Source: Nocardioides humi (GTDB lineage Bacteria; Actinomycetota; Actinomycetes; Propionibacteriales; Nocardioidaceae). From it: 64,000 nt of DNA. Below, one piece after another: positions 18,063 through 28,014 of this stretch; position 1 is the stretch's first letter; the number at the start of each line of letters is the position of its first letter. The stretch is from assembly GCF_006494775.1 (NCBI RefSeq), contig NZ_CP041146.1, positions 1,736,001 to 1,800,000 on the forward strand, read 5' to 3'. The notes beneath the pieces were generated by a model. It saw only the letters and a list, made by a program, of their open reading frames with translations, searched no databases and was not told the origin of the DNA. The translations under genes were made by a program, and so were the position numbers.

Positions 18063-19291
18063 GGCACCTCCATCCGGACCGTGGTCGGCCCGCCCGCGGG
18101 GCTGTCGACGGCCAGGGTGCCGTCGAAGGCGGCCAGCCGGCGCTCCACCCCGGTGAGCCCGGACCCGGCGGCGTCGGCGCCGCCCCGGCCGTCGTCGCCG
18201 ACGACGAGGCGCAGCCGGTCGCCGTCGTACGTCCCGGTCGCCCAGGCCCGGCTCGCCGCGGCGTGCTTCGTGGTGTTGGCGAGGCACTCGGCGACGGCGA
18301 AGTAGGCGGCGGACTCGACCGGCGCCGGGAGGCGGGGTACGTCGACGGCGACCGCCACGGGGACGGGCAGCGCCACGGCCAGCGCCTCGATCGCGCCCGC
18401 GAGGCCGCGGTCGGCGAGGACCGGCGGGTGGATGCCGCGGACCACCGAGCGCAGGTCGTCGAGGGCGTCCATCGTGGTCTCCCGCGCCTCCCGCAGCAGG
18501 GCGGCGGCGCCCTGGGGGTCGGTCTGGAGCAGCTTCTCGGCGAGCCCGACGCTCATCCCGACCGACGCGATCCGGGCCTGGGCCCCGTCGTGGAGGTCGC
18601 GCTCGATGCGGCGCACCTCCGCCGCGGAGTGGTCGAGGGTCTCGGCCCGGGACTCCTCCACCCGCTCGACCCGCTCGGCGAGCGCGGCGACCCGGTCGTG
18701 GCCGAGGATGCCGCGCTCCGCACGGGCGCGGGCCCGCACCAGCGGCTCGGTCACGAACCACCAGACGAGCAGCAGCGGGCCGCTGAACAGGAGCAGCAGG
18801 AGCCACACCCACTCCCCCGCGGTGAGCGCGAGGATCAGCCAGGTCAGCGGCGTGGTCAGCAGCGCCACCGGCAGCAGCGACATCACGAAGCCGCCGGTCG
18901 CGGAGAAGCAGAGGAACCCGAAGTCCCGCCAGCGCGCCGGGTCGCGCAGCCAGCGGACCGGCCGGACGACGACGGCGGTGCCCGCGGTCGGGGCGTACGC
19001 CGCGACGATCGGCTCCTCGAGCAGCCGGCCGCTCACCCGGCGGTGGGTCGCGGTGAGCGCCGCGGTCGCGGGCACGACGCCGAGGGCCAGGGCGAAGCCG
19101 GCCCCGACCAGGCCCAGCGGGATGCAGAGCAGGGTGAGGATCACCAGCGCCAGGGACGGGAGGAAGGAGGCGGCGTACCCGGCCGAGAGCAGGGTCAGCC
19201 GGGCCCGCTCGCCGATCCCGGCGGCGGTCACCGGGCTCGGCCGGAGCGGCCGCAGCGGCGCCAGTACGTCCATCGTGGCCAAGTCTGTCAT
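18047..19291 (-). CDS. Sensor histidine kinase (HisKA_3) with polytopic sensor
   Basis: A 414-residue kinase. The N-terminal 190 residues hold four to five hydrophobic helices of the actinobacterial putative-sensor type, and two more helices precede the kinase. The phospho-acceptor motif is RRIERDLHDGAQARI, typical of HisKA_3. The ATPase domain has AECLANTTKHA and VGDDGRGGAD. The start overlaps the permease stop by four bases, so kinase, regulator and exporter are one transcription unit read from 21361 to 17409. It probably senses a membrane-active compound that the exporter removes. Confidence 0.8.
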   Translation of the reverse strand: MTDLATMDVLAPLRPLRPSPVTAAGIGERARLTLLSAGYAASFLPSLALVILTLLCIPLGLVGAGFALALGVVPATAALTATHRRVSGRLLEEPIVAAYAPTAGTAVVVRPVRWLRDPARWRDFGFLCFSATGGFVMSLLPVALLTTPLTWLILALTAGEWVWLLLLLFSGPLLLVWWFVTEPLVRARARAERGILGHDRVAALAERVERVEESRAETLDHSAAEVRRIERDLHDGAQARIASVGMSVGLAEKLLQTDPQGAAALLREARETTMDALDDLRSVVRGIHPPVLADRGLAGAIEALAVALPVPVAVAVDVPRLPAPVESAAYFAVAECLANTTKHAAASRAWATGTYDGDRLRLVVGDDGRGGADAAGSGLTGVERRLAAFDGTLAVDSPAGGPTTVRMEVPCRIG

Positions 19292-20624
19292 CGCCCGGCC
19301 CCGACCAGGGTGTCCCGCACCGTGCCCCGGGTCGCGGCCCGCGCCGATGCCAGGGTCACCGCGACCACGGCCGCGATCACCGCCGGCACCAGCCACAGGC
19401 CGCCGTCCGGGACCGCGCCCTCGTCGCGGGCGATCGCGAAGGGGACGACCGTGGTGAGCGCGGCCAGGGTCCCCAGGAGCACGCCGATCGCGGCGACGAC
19501 CGCGGCCTCCGCGACCACCGAGCCGCGGACCTGGCGGGGGTGGCGCCCAGCAGCCAGAGCCGGCGCAGCTCCTCGCGGCGGTGGGCGACCGTGGCGACGA
19601 ACGCGTTGACGACCATGATCGCCGCGAACAGCGCGATCATCCCGACCACCACGTTGTTGAGCAGGTTGATGGTGGCGCTGTCCTCCGTGCCGGCGGGCAG
19701 CGTGCGCCGGTCGATGTTCACCAGCAGCAGGGTGCCGACCGCGGCGGAGGTCAGCACGATGACCGGGGCGAGGACGCCGGCGAGCAGGTGCGCGCGCCGG
19801 GCCGTGTTGTACGACGCCAGGTGCGCCGCCGCGGACGTTCCCGCGAAGAGCCGGACCGGGCCTGCGCACCAGCGCAGCAGCACGGGCGCGAGCACCGCCA
19901 GGCCGACGCCGACCAGGATCGAGCTGGAGCCGCTGGTGGCCATCGCGGCGTAGGGGTCCTCGTCGTGGGCACTCACGGTGATCGTGACGACCGCCATGGC
20001 GACGCCGTAGCCGATGAGCAGCAGCGCGATCGCCACCCGCCACCAGCGCATCCGGCCCTGCTCGCCGCCGCTCTCGCGGACCAGCACCCCGGCCGGGCCG
20101 CGGGTGGCGCGCCGGGCGGCCACCGCGGCGGCGAGGGCGGAGACGAGCAGCACGAGGAGGGCGGCGCCGGCGACCGAGGCCGGCCCGGCGTCGTACTGCG
20201 TGCGCTCGGAGACCAGCCCGCCGGACCGGATCAGCGCGAAGAGCGCGCGGCCGGCGACGGAGGCGAGCAGGGCGCCGAGGACGGCGGCGGTGACGGCGAT
20301 CGCGCCGGTCTCCCGGGCGATCAGCCGCCGGGCCTGGCGCGGGGTCGCGCCGATGGTGCGCAGGAGGCCGATCTCGCCGGCCCGCTGGGTCGTGGTGATG
20401 CCGACGGTGGAGGCGACGGAGAAGAGCACGATGACCGCGCCCCAGCCGCCGACGACGGCGCCGAGGATGACCAGGGTGTCGCTGTCGGCGCCGGAGGCGG
20501 CGGAGGAGGACTCGGCGAGGGTCGCGAAGGAGCCGATCAGCAGGGTGCCGAGCAGGACCGCGAGGAAGGTGGCGACCGCGGCGCGGGGGCGGTGGCGCAG
20601 GCTGCGCAGGGCCAGGGCGTTCAT
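19288..20624 (-). CDS. FtsX-like ABC transporter permease (one-base frameshift)
   Basis: A permease of about 445 residues with two FtsX-type units. Each has a membrane region and an ERTQ/RREELRR-type coupling segment: TTQRAGEIGLLRTIGATPRQ, then HRREELRRLWLLGATP. The frame breaks in GGGGG 19536-19540. One added base restores GATPRQVRGSVVAEAA, which mirrors the first GATPRQ unit and supports the repair. It overlaps the ATPase gene by four bases upstream and the kinase gene downstream. The family exports lipids, lipoproteins or antimicrobial peptides. Confidence 0.8.
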
Positions 20625-21361
20625 GCCGACACCAGCTCGTCGAGGTGGGCCAGCTGGCCGGCGACGGCGTCGGCGGTCGGGTGGGCCATCCGGCCCGCGA
20701 CCCGGCCGTCGACGAGGAAGACCACCTCGTCGGCGTACGACGCGGCGACGGGGTCGTGGGTCACCATCACCACCGTCTGCCCGAGCTCGGCGACGCTGCT
20801 GCGCAGCACGCCGAGCACCTGGCGGGCGGTGGCGGAGTCGAGGGCGCCGGTGGGCTCGTCGGCGAGCAGCACGTCCGGGGCGCTGAGCAGCGCCCGGGCG
20901 ATCGCCACCCGCTGCTGCTGGCCGCCGGAGAGGCTGCCGGGCAGGTGGTGGGCGCGATCGGCGAGGCCGACGCGGTCGAGCAGCATGCGGACCCGGGCGC
21001 GGTCCGGCCGCCTCCCGGCGAGCCGGCTGGGGAGGGCGACGTTCTGTGCGGCGGAGAGGTACGGCAGCAGGTGGAAGCCCTGGAAGACGAACCCGATCCG
21101 CTCGCGGCGCAGCCGGGTCCGGCGCTCCTCGTCCCAGTCGGTGACGTCCTCACCGCCGACGAGGACCCGGCCGCCGGTCGGGCGGTCCAGGCCGGCGGCG
21201 CAGGACAGGAAGGTGGACTTGCCGGAGCCGGACGGCCCCATCACGGCGGTGAAGGTACCCCGCCGGAAGGCGAGGTCGATGCCGGCGAGGGCGACGACGG
21301 TGTTGTCGCCGCTGCCGTAGGTGCGGGTGAGGTCCCGGACCTCGAGCGCGGTGGCGGACAT
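20621..21361 (-). CDS. ABC transporter ATP-binding protein (MacB/LolD type)
   Basis: A 246-residue ATPase with Walker A GPSGSGKST at about residues 41-49, Q-loop FVFQGFHLLPYLSA, ABC signature LSGGQQQR, Walker B VLLADEPTG and H-loop VMVTHD. It is the first gene of the exporter/two-component unit. The sequence between it and the divergent DUF5999 gene has two strong hairpins. Pairing with the adjacent FtsX-like permease is certain by overlap. The transported substrate is unknown. Confidence 0.88.
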   Translation of the reverse strand: MSATALEVRDLTRTYGSGDNTVVALAGIDLAFRRGTFTAVMGPSGSGKSTFLSCAAGLDRPTGGRVLVGGEDVTDWDEERRTRLRRERIGFVFQGFHLLPYLSAAQNVALPSRLAGRRPDRARVRMLLDRVGLADRAHHLPGSLSGGQQQRVAIARALLSAPDVLLADEPTGALDSATARQVLGVLRSSVAELGQTVVMVTHDPVAASYADEVVFLVDGRVAGRMAHPTADAVAGQLAHLDELVSA

Positions 21362-21465
21362 GGCTGCTCCTGGGCTGTTCGCCGGGCTGTCTTCCCGGCG
21401 GCGGATCGGTCGTCTCCGACGCTAGGGACGGCCGGCGCCGTCCTCGATGGGCCTGGGCCGCCGGT

Positions 21466-21524
21466 GCGGGGTGGGGTTTTCCCCACCCCGCCTTTCGGGA
21501 CACGGCTTCCTTTTTCGCCGAAAG
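21466..21524. other. Two consecutive strong hairpins in a divergent intergenic region
   Basis: GCGGGGTGGGG (21466-21476) pairs perfectly with CCCCACCCCGC (21481-21491) across a TTTT loop. A second dyad, CTTTCGG (21492-21498) with CCGAAAG (21518-21524), follows and encloses a TTTTT run. The pair lies about 100 bp before each of two divergent starts (21361 and 21593). A terminator is unexpected here. It could be an attenuator, a small RNA or a cruciform-forming operator. Confidence 0.5.
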
Positions 21525-21592
21525 CGCGTGCATCCGCGGCCGATGGGGCGTATCACGAGAGATGACAGAACGAGCCGAAAGGGAGCACGACG

Positions 21593-21772
21593 ATGTGTGA
21601 CCACTCACCCGAGTGCCCGTCCGCCGGGGACGCGAACTGCTGCACCGCCCACGTGACCGCCGACCACAGCGAGCAGGGCTGGTGCCGGCTCTGCAACGGC
21701 GTCATCCTGTTCGACGACGGCGCGTACCTCACGCCCGAGGGGCGGGCGATGGCGCTGCCGCACCCGGCCTGA
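21593..21772 (+). CDS. DUF5999 family small cysteine-containing protein
   Basis: A 59-residue protein starting MCDHSPECPSA and containing EQGWCRLCNGVILFDDGAYL, which matches the layout of actinobacterial DUF5999 proteins (MCxHxPxCPSA, a gap, then EQGWxxLCNGVxxFDD). It has six cysteines, more than I expect for the family; CxxC (WCRLC) and CC pairs suggest metal or redox chemistry. The start is supported by AAAGGGAG eight bases upstream. Function of the family is unknown to me. It stands alone, divergent from the ABC exporter. Confidence 0.75.
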   Translation: MCDHSPECPSAGDANCCTAHVTADHSEQGWCRLCNGVILFDDGAYLTPEGRAMALPHPA

Positions 21773-21799
21773 GCCTGGAGCGTCCCCGTACGCTCGGGG

Positions 21800-22711
21800 A
21801 TGGCGGACACGTCCACGGTGCTGGTCACCGGCGCGACCGGGTTCATCGGCAGCCGGCTCGCCCGCGCCCTCGTCGACGACGGCGCGACGGTGCGGGCGCT
21901 CACCCGTCGCCCGGACGCGTACGACGGGCCGGGCACGCCGTACGGCGGCGACGTCGCCGACGAGGGATCGCTGGCCGACGCGCTGGCGGGCGCCGACGTC
22001 GCCGTGTACCTCGTGCACGCGCTGGACCGGGAGGACTTCGCCGAGCGCGACGCCGCCGCGGCCCGCTCCTTCGGGCGCGCGGCCGCCCGGGCGGGGGTCC
22101 GCCAGATCGTCTACCTGGGCGGCCTCGGCGACGAGGGCGACGACCTCTCGCCCCACCTGCGGTCGCGCCGCGAGGTCGAGGGCCTGCTCGGCGCGGCCGG
22201 CGTGCCGGTGACGGTGCTGCGGGCCGCGATCGTCGTCGGCCACGGCGGCATCTCGTGGGAGCTCACCCGCCAGCTGGTGAAGAACCTGCCCGCGATGGTC
22301 GTGCCGCGGTGGACGGCCACGCGGACGCAGCCGATCGCCGTCGACGACGTGATCCGCTACCTGGTGGGCGTGATCGGCGACGAGCGCGCCCTCGGCGAGG
22401 TGTTCGAGATCGGCGGCCCGGAGGCGATGACGTACGTCGACATGCTGACCGTCGCCGCGGAGGTGGCCTCGGGCCGGCCGGTCCCGATCGTGCGGGTACC
22501 CGTGCTGACGCCCCGCCTGTCGTCGTACTGGCTGGCGCTGGTGACCGACGTGGACGTCACGACGGGACGCAACCTGATCGACTCGATGAGCACCGAGGTC
22601 GTGGTGACCGACCACCGGATCCGCGCGCTGGTGCCCGGTGATCCCCTCCCCTACCGCGAGGCGGTACGACGCGCGCTCGCCGAGCGGCTCGCCGGGGGCG
22701 ACGCGATCTGA
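21800..22711 (+). CDS. Atypical NAD(P)-binding SDR / NmrA-like protein
   Basis: A 303-residue Rossmann protein with the extended-SDR nucleotide motif TGATGFIGSRLARAL at residues 10-24. Later strands YLGGLGDEGDDLSPHLRSR and PVTVLRAAIVVG match atypical SDRs in which the catalytic Tyr-Lys pair is lost, so it may bind rather than turn over NAD(P), or act on flavin or quinone partners. It begins 27 bp after the DUF5999 stop and may share its transcript. No partner enzyme is adjacent that would fix its role. Confidence 0.7.
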   Translation: MADTSTVLVTGATGFIGSRLARALVDDGATVRALTRRPDAYDGPGTPYGGDVADEGSLADALAGADVAVYLVHALDREDFAERDAAAARSFGRAAARAGVRQIVYLGGLGDEGDDLSPHLRSRREVEGLLGAAGVPVTVLRAAIVVGHGGISWELTRQLVKNLPAMVVPRWTATRTQPIAVDDVIRYLVGVIGDERALGEVFEIGGPEAMTYVDMLTVAAEVASGRPVPIVRVPVLTPRLSSYWLALVTDVDVTTGRNLIDSMSTEVVVTDHRIRALVPGDPLPYREAVRRALAERLAGGDAI

Positions 22712-22733
22712 GCGACCCGAGCGATCCCGGGCG

Positions 22734-23426
22734 TCAGGCGAAGAGGAGGGGCAGCGCGAAGAGCATCGCCAGCGACCAGGTGCAGTGGGTCAGGGCCGGC
22801 CCGAGCACGCCGCCCGAGGCACGGCGCTGCAGACCGACGAGGACGCCGAGCAGCACGGCGGCGAAGGCGAGCATCACGTTGCCGGTGGCGAGCGTCGCGA
22901 GGACGTACCCCACCGTCGTCCAGGCCACCGGGTGGCGCGGCACCGCCGCGTAGGCGGCACCGCGGAAGAAGAGCTCCTCGGCCACGCCGTTGACCACCGT
23001 CACGACGACGAGCAGGCCGAGCGAGCCCCGGTCCGCGATGTCCACGACCGAGCGGACCTGCTGGTCGAGCCACGGGACCTCCCGGACCACCAGGGCGCCG
23101 GCCACGAACAGCGCCGCCAGGGCGAGCCCGAGGACCACCGGCGTCACCACCGGGCGCACCGGCGAGCCGCCCCGACCGCCCGCGATCCGGCCGAGGTGGA
23201 GCGGTCCCGACGCGAACGCCCCGACCGTCCACACCGCCGCGAGCGCGAAGGTCGCCGGGTAGAACCAGGCGCTGCCCGGCTCGATCCGCAGCGAGACGCC
23301 GAGAAGCAGCGCCCCGGCGACCACCCCCGCCGCCGTCACCCGCCGCCGGCGGCGCAGCGCCGCCGGGCTCTCCCGGTCCTCGCGCGGCACGACGTCCCAC
23401 AGCGCCCGACGCAGCCAGCGGTGCAC
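22734..23426 (-). CDS. CPBP family intramembrane metalloprotease
   Basis: A 230-residue polytopic protein with about six hydrophobic segments. The CPBP/Abi signature is present as EELFFRG (motif 1, the Glu pair and Arg) and HCTWS (motif 2, metal-binding His); the second of three family motifs is weak. The GTG at 23426 was chosen because GGAGG precedes it by about seven bases; the frame is open further upstream. Members process prenylated or membrane proteins, or give bacteriocin immunity. It is convergent with the SDR gene and followed upstream by 140 bp with no gene. Confidence 0.7.
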   Translation of the reverse strand: MHRWLRRALWDVVPREDRESPAALRRRRRVTAAGVVAGALLLGVSLRIEPGSAWFYPATFALAAVWTVGAFASGPLHLGRIAGGRGGSPVRPVVTPVVLGLALAALFVAGALVVREVPWLDQQVRSVVDIADRGSLGLLVVVTVVNGVAEELFFRGAAYAAVPRHPVAWTTVGYVLATLATGNVMLAFAAVLLGVLVGLQRRASGGVLGPALTHCTWSLAMLFALPLLFA

Positions 23427-23568
23427 GGCCCACCTCCTCGCCCCGAAACTACGGCCCCGGCGGTCGTGCACAGCACCGGCGTACGGTCGAGTCTGTCCCC
23501 ACCTGGACCCCCGCCCCGCCGCCGTCGCGCCGGACAGGGGCGACCGACGGGCGACCGAGCGGCGACGG

Positions 23569-25172
23569 CTACGTGCGTCGCCGGCCGATGTGCTCCTTGC
23601 GGATCCTGATCCCCAGGTCCTCGCGATCGATCGTGTCCGGCGTGATCCCCGCCGCCCGCAGGGTGTGCTTCTGGACCTTGCTCGTCGGGGTCTTGGGCAG
23701 CTCGTCGAGAACGCGGAAGTAGCGCGGGACCATGAAGTGCGCCAGACGCGGGCGGATGAACTCGATCAGCTCCTGGACGTCGATGGTCCGCCCCGGGGCG
23801 GGCGCCACGATCGCCAGCACCTCGTCCTCGCCGTCCGGGCTCGGGGTGGCCACGATGGCCACCTCCGACACGCTGGGGTGCGCGATGATCTCGCTCTCCA
23901 CCTCGAACGACGAGATGTTCTCGCCACGGCGGCGGATGGTGTCGCCCATCCGGTCCACGAAGAAGTACTCGCCGTCCACCTGCCGGAAGGCGTCGCCCGT
24001 GTGGAACCAGCCGTTGCGCCAGGCCGCGGCCGTCGCCTCCGGCCGCCCCAGGTACTCGGTGGCGATGGTCCACGGCTCGGCGCCGCGCACGACCAGCTCG
24101 CCGACCTCCCCGTCCGGGACCTCGAGGTCGTGCTCGTCGACGAGCCGGACCTCCATCCCCGCACGCACCCGTCCGGAGGTGCCGTCCCGGGCCGGGTTCG
24201 GCCCCGAGATGATCGGGATCGAGATCTCGGTCATGTTGTACATCGCCACGACCTCGACCCCGAACCGCCCGGCGAACGTCGCCGCGTCCGACAACGGGAT
24301 CATGAAAACCCGCCGCAGCGAGTGGTCCCTGTCGGCGGCGGACGGCTCCTGCTTGCTGAGATAGGTCGCCATCACCCCCAGCAGGGTCACGTGCGTCGGC
24401 CGGGTCGCCCGGACGAGGTCCCAGAAGTCCCCGGTCCGGAAGCCGGAGGTCAGCACGATGCTGCCGCCCAGCACCACCGCCGCGTTGACCCCGATCGTCC
24501 CGCCGGCATGGAACAGCGGCAGGGTCACCAGGTACCTGTCCTCGGCGCCGAAGTCGCCGGCGAAGGCCGCCTGCGCGCACGCCGACAGCTGTGCGTAGGA
24601 GCACACGACGCCCTTCGAGGCCCCGTGGTGCCGGAGGTCAGTACGACGGCGTAGGGGTCCCACGGCATGACGTCCGGCCACGCGGCCGGCTCCGGCGGAG
24701 GGTCGCGGTCCAGCACGGAGGCGTCGTGCACCCGCAGCCCGCCGACCGTCCCCGTCCCGCCGACGACGATCACGTCGGTCAGTCCCGCGTGGTCGACCGT
24801 CTCCAGCCGGTCGAGGAGATCCGCGTGCACGACGGCCACCGACGCGTCCGAGAGTGCGACGGAGTGCTCCAGGAGACCACCGCGATAGGCGGTGTTGAGC
24901 GGCACGAGCGCGGCTCCCAGGAGGTTGACGCCGAGCCACACCCGCAGCGCGTCGGAGCCCGTGGGCAGCCACGAGACGACCCGGTCCCCCCGGCCGACCC
25001 CGACGCGACGCAGGGCATGGGCCACCCTCTCGGCCTCGTGCAGGGTCTCCCGGTAGGTCCATCGCCGGCCGTCCTCGAACACGACGAGGGTGCGGTCCGG
25101 GTGCTCGGCCGCGCGACTCCGAAGGGCCTGCGGCAGCACAGCCGCGTCGCTGGTCAGCCAACTCGCGTTCAT
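23569..25172 (-). CDS. Acyl-CoA ligase, AMP-forming, CaiC-like (one-base frameshift)
   Basis: An adenylate-forming enzyme of about 534 residues that would join an acid to CoA through an acyl-AMP. The phosphate-binding loop spans the break. LTSGTTG is in one frame and ASKGVVCSY in the next, and adding one base to CCCC 24621-24624 joins them. Later motifs are MYNMTE, WFHTGD, DRMGDTIRRRGENIS and the C-terminal lysine segment LPKTPTSKVQK. The overall form resembles carnitine/crotonobetaine ligase (CaiC). Start ATG 25172 follows AGGAGAC. It is the last gene of the catabolic operon and should activate the imported substrate or its product. Confidence 0.8.
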
Positions 25173-25229
25173 GGGTCTCCTGTCGTCGTTGTCGATGATG
25201 CAGGTGGGATGGGCGCTGCGCACGCCGGG

Positions 25230-26075
25230 TCACCGCCGGCGCGGGTCCAGGAGCCGCTGCGCCTCCTCGCCCACGATGTTGAGCGCGAAGACGGTGAGGG
25301 CGATCGCCGCGCCGGGCACGAAGATGCTCATCGGCGCCCGCTCGAGGAAGGTGTAGGAGCGCGCCAGGATGGTGCCCCAGGAGGCCGTGGGCGGCTGGAC
25401 GCCGAGCTGCAGGAAGCTCAGGCTGGCCTCGGCGATCAGCGCGAAGCCCATCAGCACGGCCAGCTGGGCGATGATCGGCTGGACGACATTGGGCACGACG
25501 TGGGGAAGGATCATCCGCCGCACGCCGCGGGCCCCGAACGACGATGCCGCCTCGATGTAGGTCTGCCCCGCCACGGCCATGGTCTGCGCCCGCGTCAGAC
25601 GCACCACGACCGGGGTCAGCACGATGCCGACGGCGGCCATGGCGGTGGTGATGTCGGGCCCCAGCATCGCGGTGATGCCGATGGCGAGAACGAGGGCGGG
25701 GAAGGCCATGACGGTGTCCAGCAGGCGCATGAGGACCGCGTCCGGCCACCCCCCGACGTACCCCGCCAGGATGCCCAACGGGAATCCCACGACCACCGCG
25801 ATCCCGACGGCCAGCAGCGCCGCGAGGATCGAGACCCGCGTGCCGTGCAGCAGCCGGCTGAGGACGTCCCGTCCCAGGTCGTCGGTGCCCAGCGGGTGCT
25901 CCCCGCTGGGCCCGAGGAGGACGGAGGTGAGGTCCTGCTGGTTCGGCGCGTGCGGCGCGAGGACGTCGGCCAGGAGCACCACGGCGACGACGACGGCGAG
26001 GATCCCGTAGCTGAGCCAGATCACGGCCGACGGGCGTGGGGCGGTGCGGACGGGCCGGCTGAGCGTCGTCGCCAT
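25230..26075 (-). CDS. Dpp/Opp-type ABC permease (DppC-like)
   Basis: A 281-residue membrane protein with six hydrophobic segments. It has the OppC N-terminal signature PLGTDDLGRDVLSRLLHGTR and the EAA coupling segment EAASSFGARGVRRMILPHV. It forms the importer channel with the DppB-like protein encoded just upstream. Start ATG overlaps the stop of that gene. The 57 bp between its stop and the ligase start show no clear terminator, so the ligase is probably co-transcribed. Confidence 0.85.
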   Translation of the reverse strand: MATTLSRPVRTAPRPSAVIWLSYGILAVVVAVVLLADVLAPHAPNQQDLTSVLLGPSGEHPLGTDDLGRDVLSRLLHGTRVSILAALLAVGIAVVVGFPLGILAGYVGGWPDAVLMRLLDTVMAFPALVLAIGITAMLGPDITTAMAAVGIVLTPVVVRLTRAQTMAVAGQTYIEAASSFGARGVRRMILPHVVPNVVQPIIAQLAVLMGFALIAEASLSFLQLGVQPPTASWGTILARSYTFLERAPMSIFVPGAAIALTVFALNIVGEEAQRLLDPRRR

Positions 26076-27019
26076 CACGAGATCCTCGGGTCCAGGAGGC
26101 GGTAGGAGATGTCGACGACCAGGTTCGTGACCAGCACGATGACCGCCGCCAGCAGCACCACGGCCTGGATGACGACGTAGTCGCGCTGGTTCGTCGCCTC
26201 CACGACGAGCGAGCCGATGCCGGACAGGCCGAAGACCGACTCGACCACCACCGCGCCGCCGACGAGGTGCGACACCTGGATCCCCAGGATCGTCGCCAGC
26301 GGCAGGCTCGAGTTCTTCAGGGCGTGCTGCCACACGATGGAGCGGCGGGACAGGCCCTTCGCACGCAGGGTCCGGACGTAGTCGGAGCCCAGATTCTCGA
26401 TCATCGCCGACCGCACCTGCCGGCATATCTCGGCGGAGCCGACCATGCCCAGCGCGATCGACGGGAGGACGAGCGCGCGGACGGCGTTCGCCGGGTCGTC
26501 GCGGAAGTCCACGCCACCCGGCCCGGGGAGCCAGCCGAGCTGCACGGCGAACACGGCGATCAGCATCATGCCCAGCCAGAAGTTCGGGATGGCGATCCCC
26601 GCCGTCGCCGCGGTCGTGAGCAGACGGTCCGCCCAGCTCCCGGGACGCTGCGCCGCGGCGATCCCGCTGGGGACGCCGATCACGACCGCCACGAGCAGCG
26701 CGAAGAGCGTCAGCAGCAGGGTCACCGGAAGGCGGTCGAGCACGATCTCGGCGACGGGCTGCCCCGTGCGATAGGACGTCCCGAGGTCGCCGGTGACCAC
26801 GCCACCGACCCACTCCAGGTAGCGGGCGAGCACCGGCTGGTCGAGACCCAGGTCGCCGCGGATGGCGGCCAGCCTCTCCTCGCTGGCGTACTCGCCGGCG
26901 AGCGCGACCGCCTGGTCGCCCGGGATCAGCTGCTGCAGCAGGAAGGCGACCAGGGTCGCGAGCAGCAGGGTGGGCGCCGTCCACATCAGCCGGGACGCCA
27001 CGGCGGAGGCGATCCTCAC
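26075..27019 (-). CDS. Dpp/Opp-type ABC permease (DppB-like)
   Basis: A 314-residue polytopic permease. The first helix is followed by IPGDQAVALAG and, near residue 75, a DLGTSYRTGQPV segment characteristic of DppB/OppB. The EAA loop is SDYVRTLRAKGLSRRSIV. It starts at a GTG overlapping the ATPase stop and ends overlapping the DppC-like start, so subunits are made in step. Substrate specificity lies with the binding protein, not here. Confidence 0.85.
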   Translation of the reverse strand: MRIASAVASRLMWTAPTLLLATLVAFLLQQLIPGDQAVALAGEYASEERLAAIRGDLGLDQPVLARYLEWVGGVVTGDLGTSYRTGQPVAEIVLDRLPVTLLLTLFALLVAVVIGVPSGIAAAQRPGSWADRLLTTAATAGIAIPNFWLGMMLIAVFAVQLGWLPGPGGVDFRDDPANAVRALVLPSIALGMVGSAEICRQVRSAMIENLGSDYVRTLRAKGLSRRSIVWQHALKNSSLPLATILGIQVSHLVGGAVVVESVFGLSGIGSLVVEATNQRDYVVIQAVVLLAAVIVLVTNLVVDISYRLLDPRIS

Positions 27020-28014
27020 CGGGCACCTCGCATCGCTCGCGGGTCGGCCGGGACCGGGCCGTAGAGGTCCGCGACGCGCAGGCACGCCGAGGCGCCGCCG
27101 CTCTCGACGGGGACGAGGACCGGCAGGTCGCGCGCGCAGGCGGCGCTCGCGTGCAGGCACCGGGGATGGAAGCGGCACCCGCTGGGCGGCGCCAGCGGGC
27201 TGGGGACGTCGCCGCGCAGCACGATCCGATCGCCCCCGCCGGGCTGGTGCACGTCGGGCCGCGCCGAGAGCAGGGCCTCCGTGTACGGATGGCGCGGCGC
27301 CTCCAGCAGGTCGTCGGCCGCGGCGGTCTCGACCAGCTTGCCGAGGTACATCACCGCGACACGGTCGGCGATGTGGCCGACCACCCCGAGGTCGTGGCTG
27401 ATGAACACGACCGTCAGGTCGTGCTCGTCCTTCAGGTCGCCGAGGAGGTTCAGGATCTCCGCCTGCAGCGCCACGTCCAGCGCGGCGACGGACTCGTCGC
27501 AGACGATCAGCCGCGGCCGGGTCACGAGGGCCCGGGCGATGTTGACCCGCTGCTTCTGACCGCCGCTGAGCTGGTGGGGATAGCGATCGTGCAGGTGGGC
27601 GGGGAGCCCGACGTCCGCCAGCGCCCGCCGGGTCAGCTCGTCGCGATCGCGCCGTTCGCCACGGCGCAGGACGTCGAGCGGCTCACGGACGCTCTGGTGC
27701 ACCCGCCGGCGCGGGTCGAGCGCGCTGTGCGGATCCTGGAACACCATCTGGACCTCGCCGGTGAAGTCGTGGCGGCGCTGCCGCGGCATCCGCGCCACGT
27801 CCTCGCCCAGCCACGAGACCGACCCAGCGCTCGTCGGGACCAGACCCAGCATCGCGCGCGCCAGCGTCGACTTCCCCGAGCCGCTCTCCCCGATCAGGCC
27901 GAGCGTCTGCCCCTGGACGATGTCCAGGCTCACCCCGTCGACGGCCGACACGCTCCGCCGCCGCCCGAGGGGGAAGCGCACCGCGACGTCGTCGAGCCGC
28001 ATCAGGACGGTCAT
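27016..28014 (-). CDS. Dpp/Opp-type ABC ATPase (DppF-like)
   Basis: A 332-residue ATPase. Walker A is GESGSGKSTLARAML, the signature motif LSGGQKQR, the Walker B region LIVCDESVAALD and the H-loop VFISHDLG. The C-terminal oligopeptide-transporter extension is present with its cysteine cluster (GCRFHPRCLHA, CAR, CLRV), which in relatives binds an iron-sulfur cluster or zinc. It pairs with the DppD-like ATPase just upstream to power the importer. Confidence 0.87.
   Translation of the reverse strand: MTVLMRLDDVAVRFPLGRRRSVSAVDGVSLDIVQGQTLGLIGESGSGKSTLARAMLGLVPTSAGSVSWLGEDVARMPRQRRHDFTGEVQMVFQDPHSALDPRRRVHQSVREPLDVLRRGERRDRDELTRRALADVGLPAHLHDRYPHQLSGGQKQRVNIARALVTRPRLIVCDESVAALDVALQAEILNLLGDLKDEHDLTVVFISHDLGVVGHIADRVAVMYLGKLVETAAADDLLEAPRHPYTEALLSARPDVHQPGGGDRIVLRGDVPSPLAPPSGCRFHPRCLHASAACARDLPVLVPVESGGASACLRVADLYGPVPADPRAMRGAR

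Noticed and set aside
19288..20624. Programmed ribosomal frameshift in the ABC permease
   Set aside because: The same one-base loss in G/C runs affects eleven other unrelated genes, and no conserved slippery site or stimulatory structure is evident.
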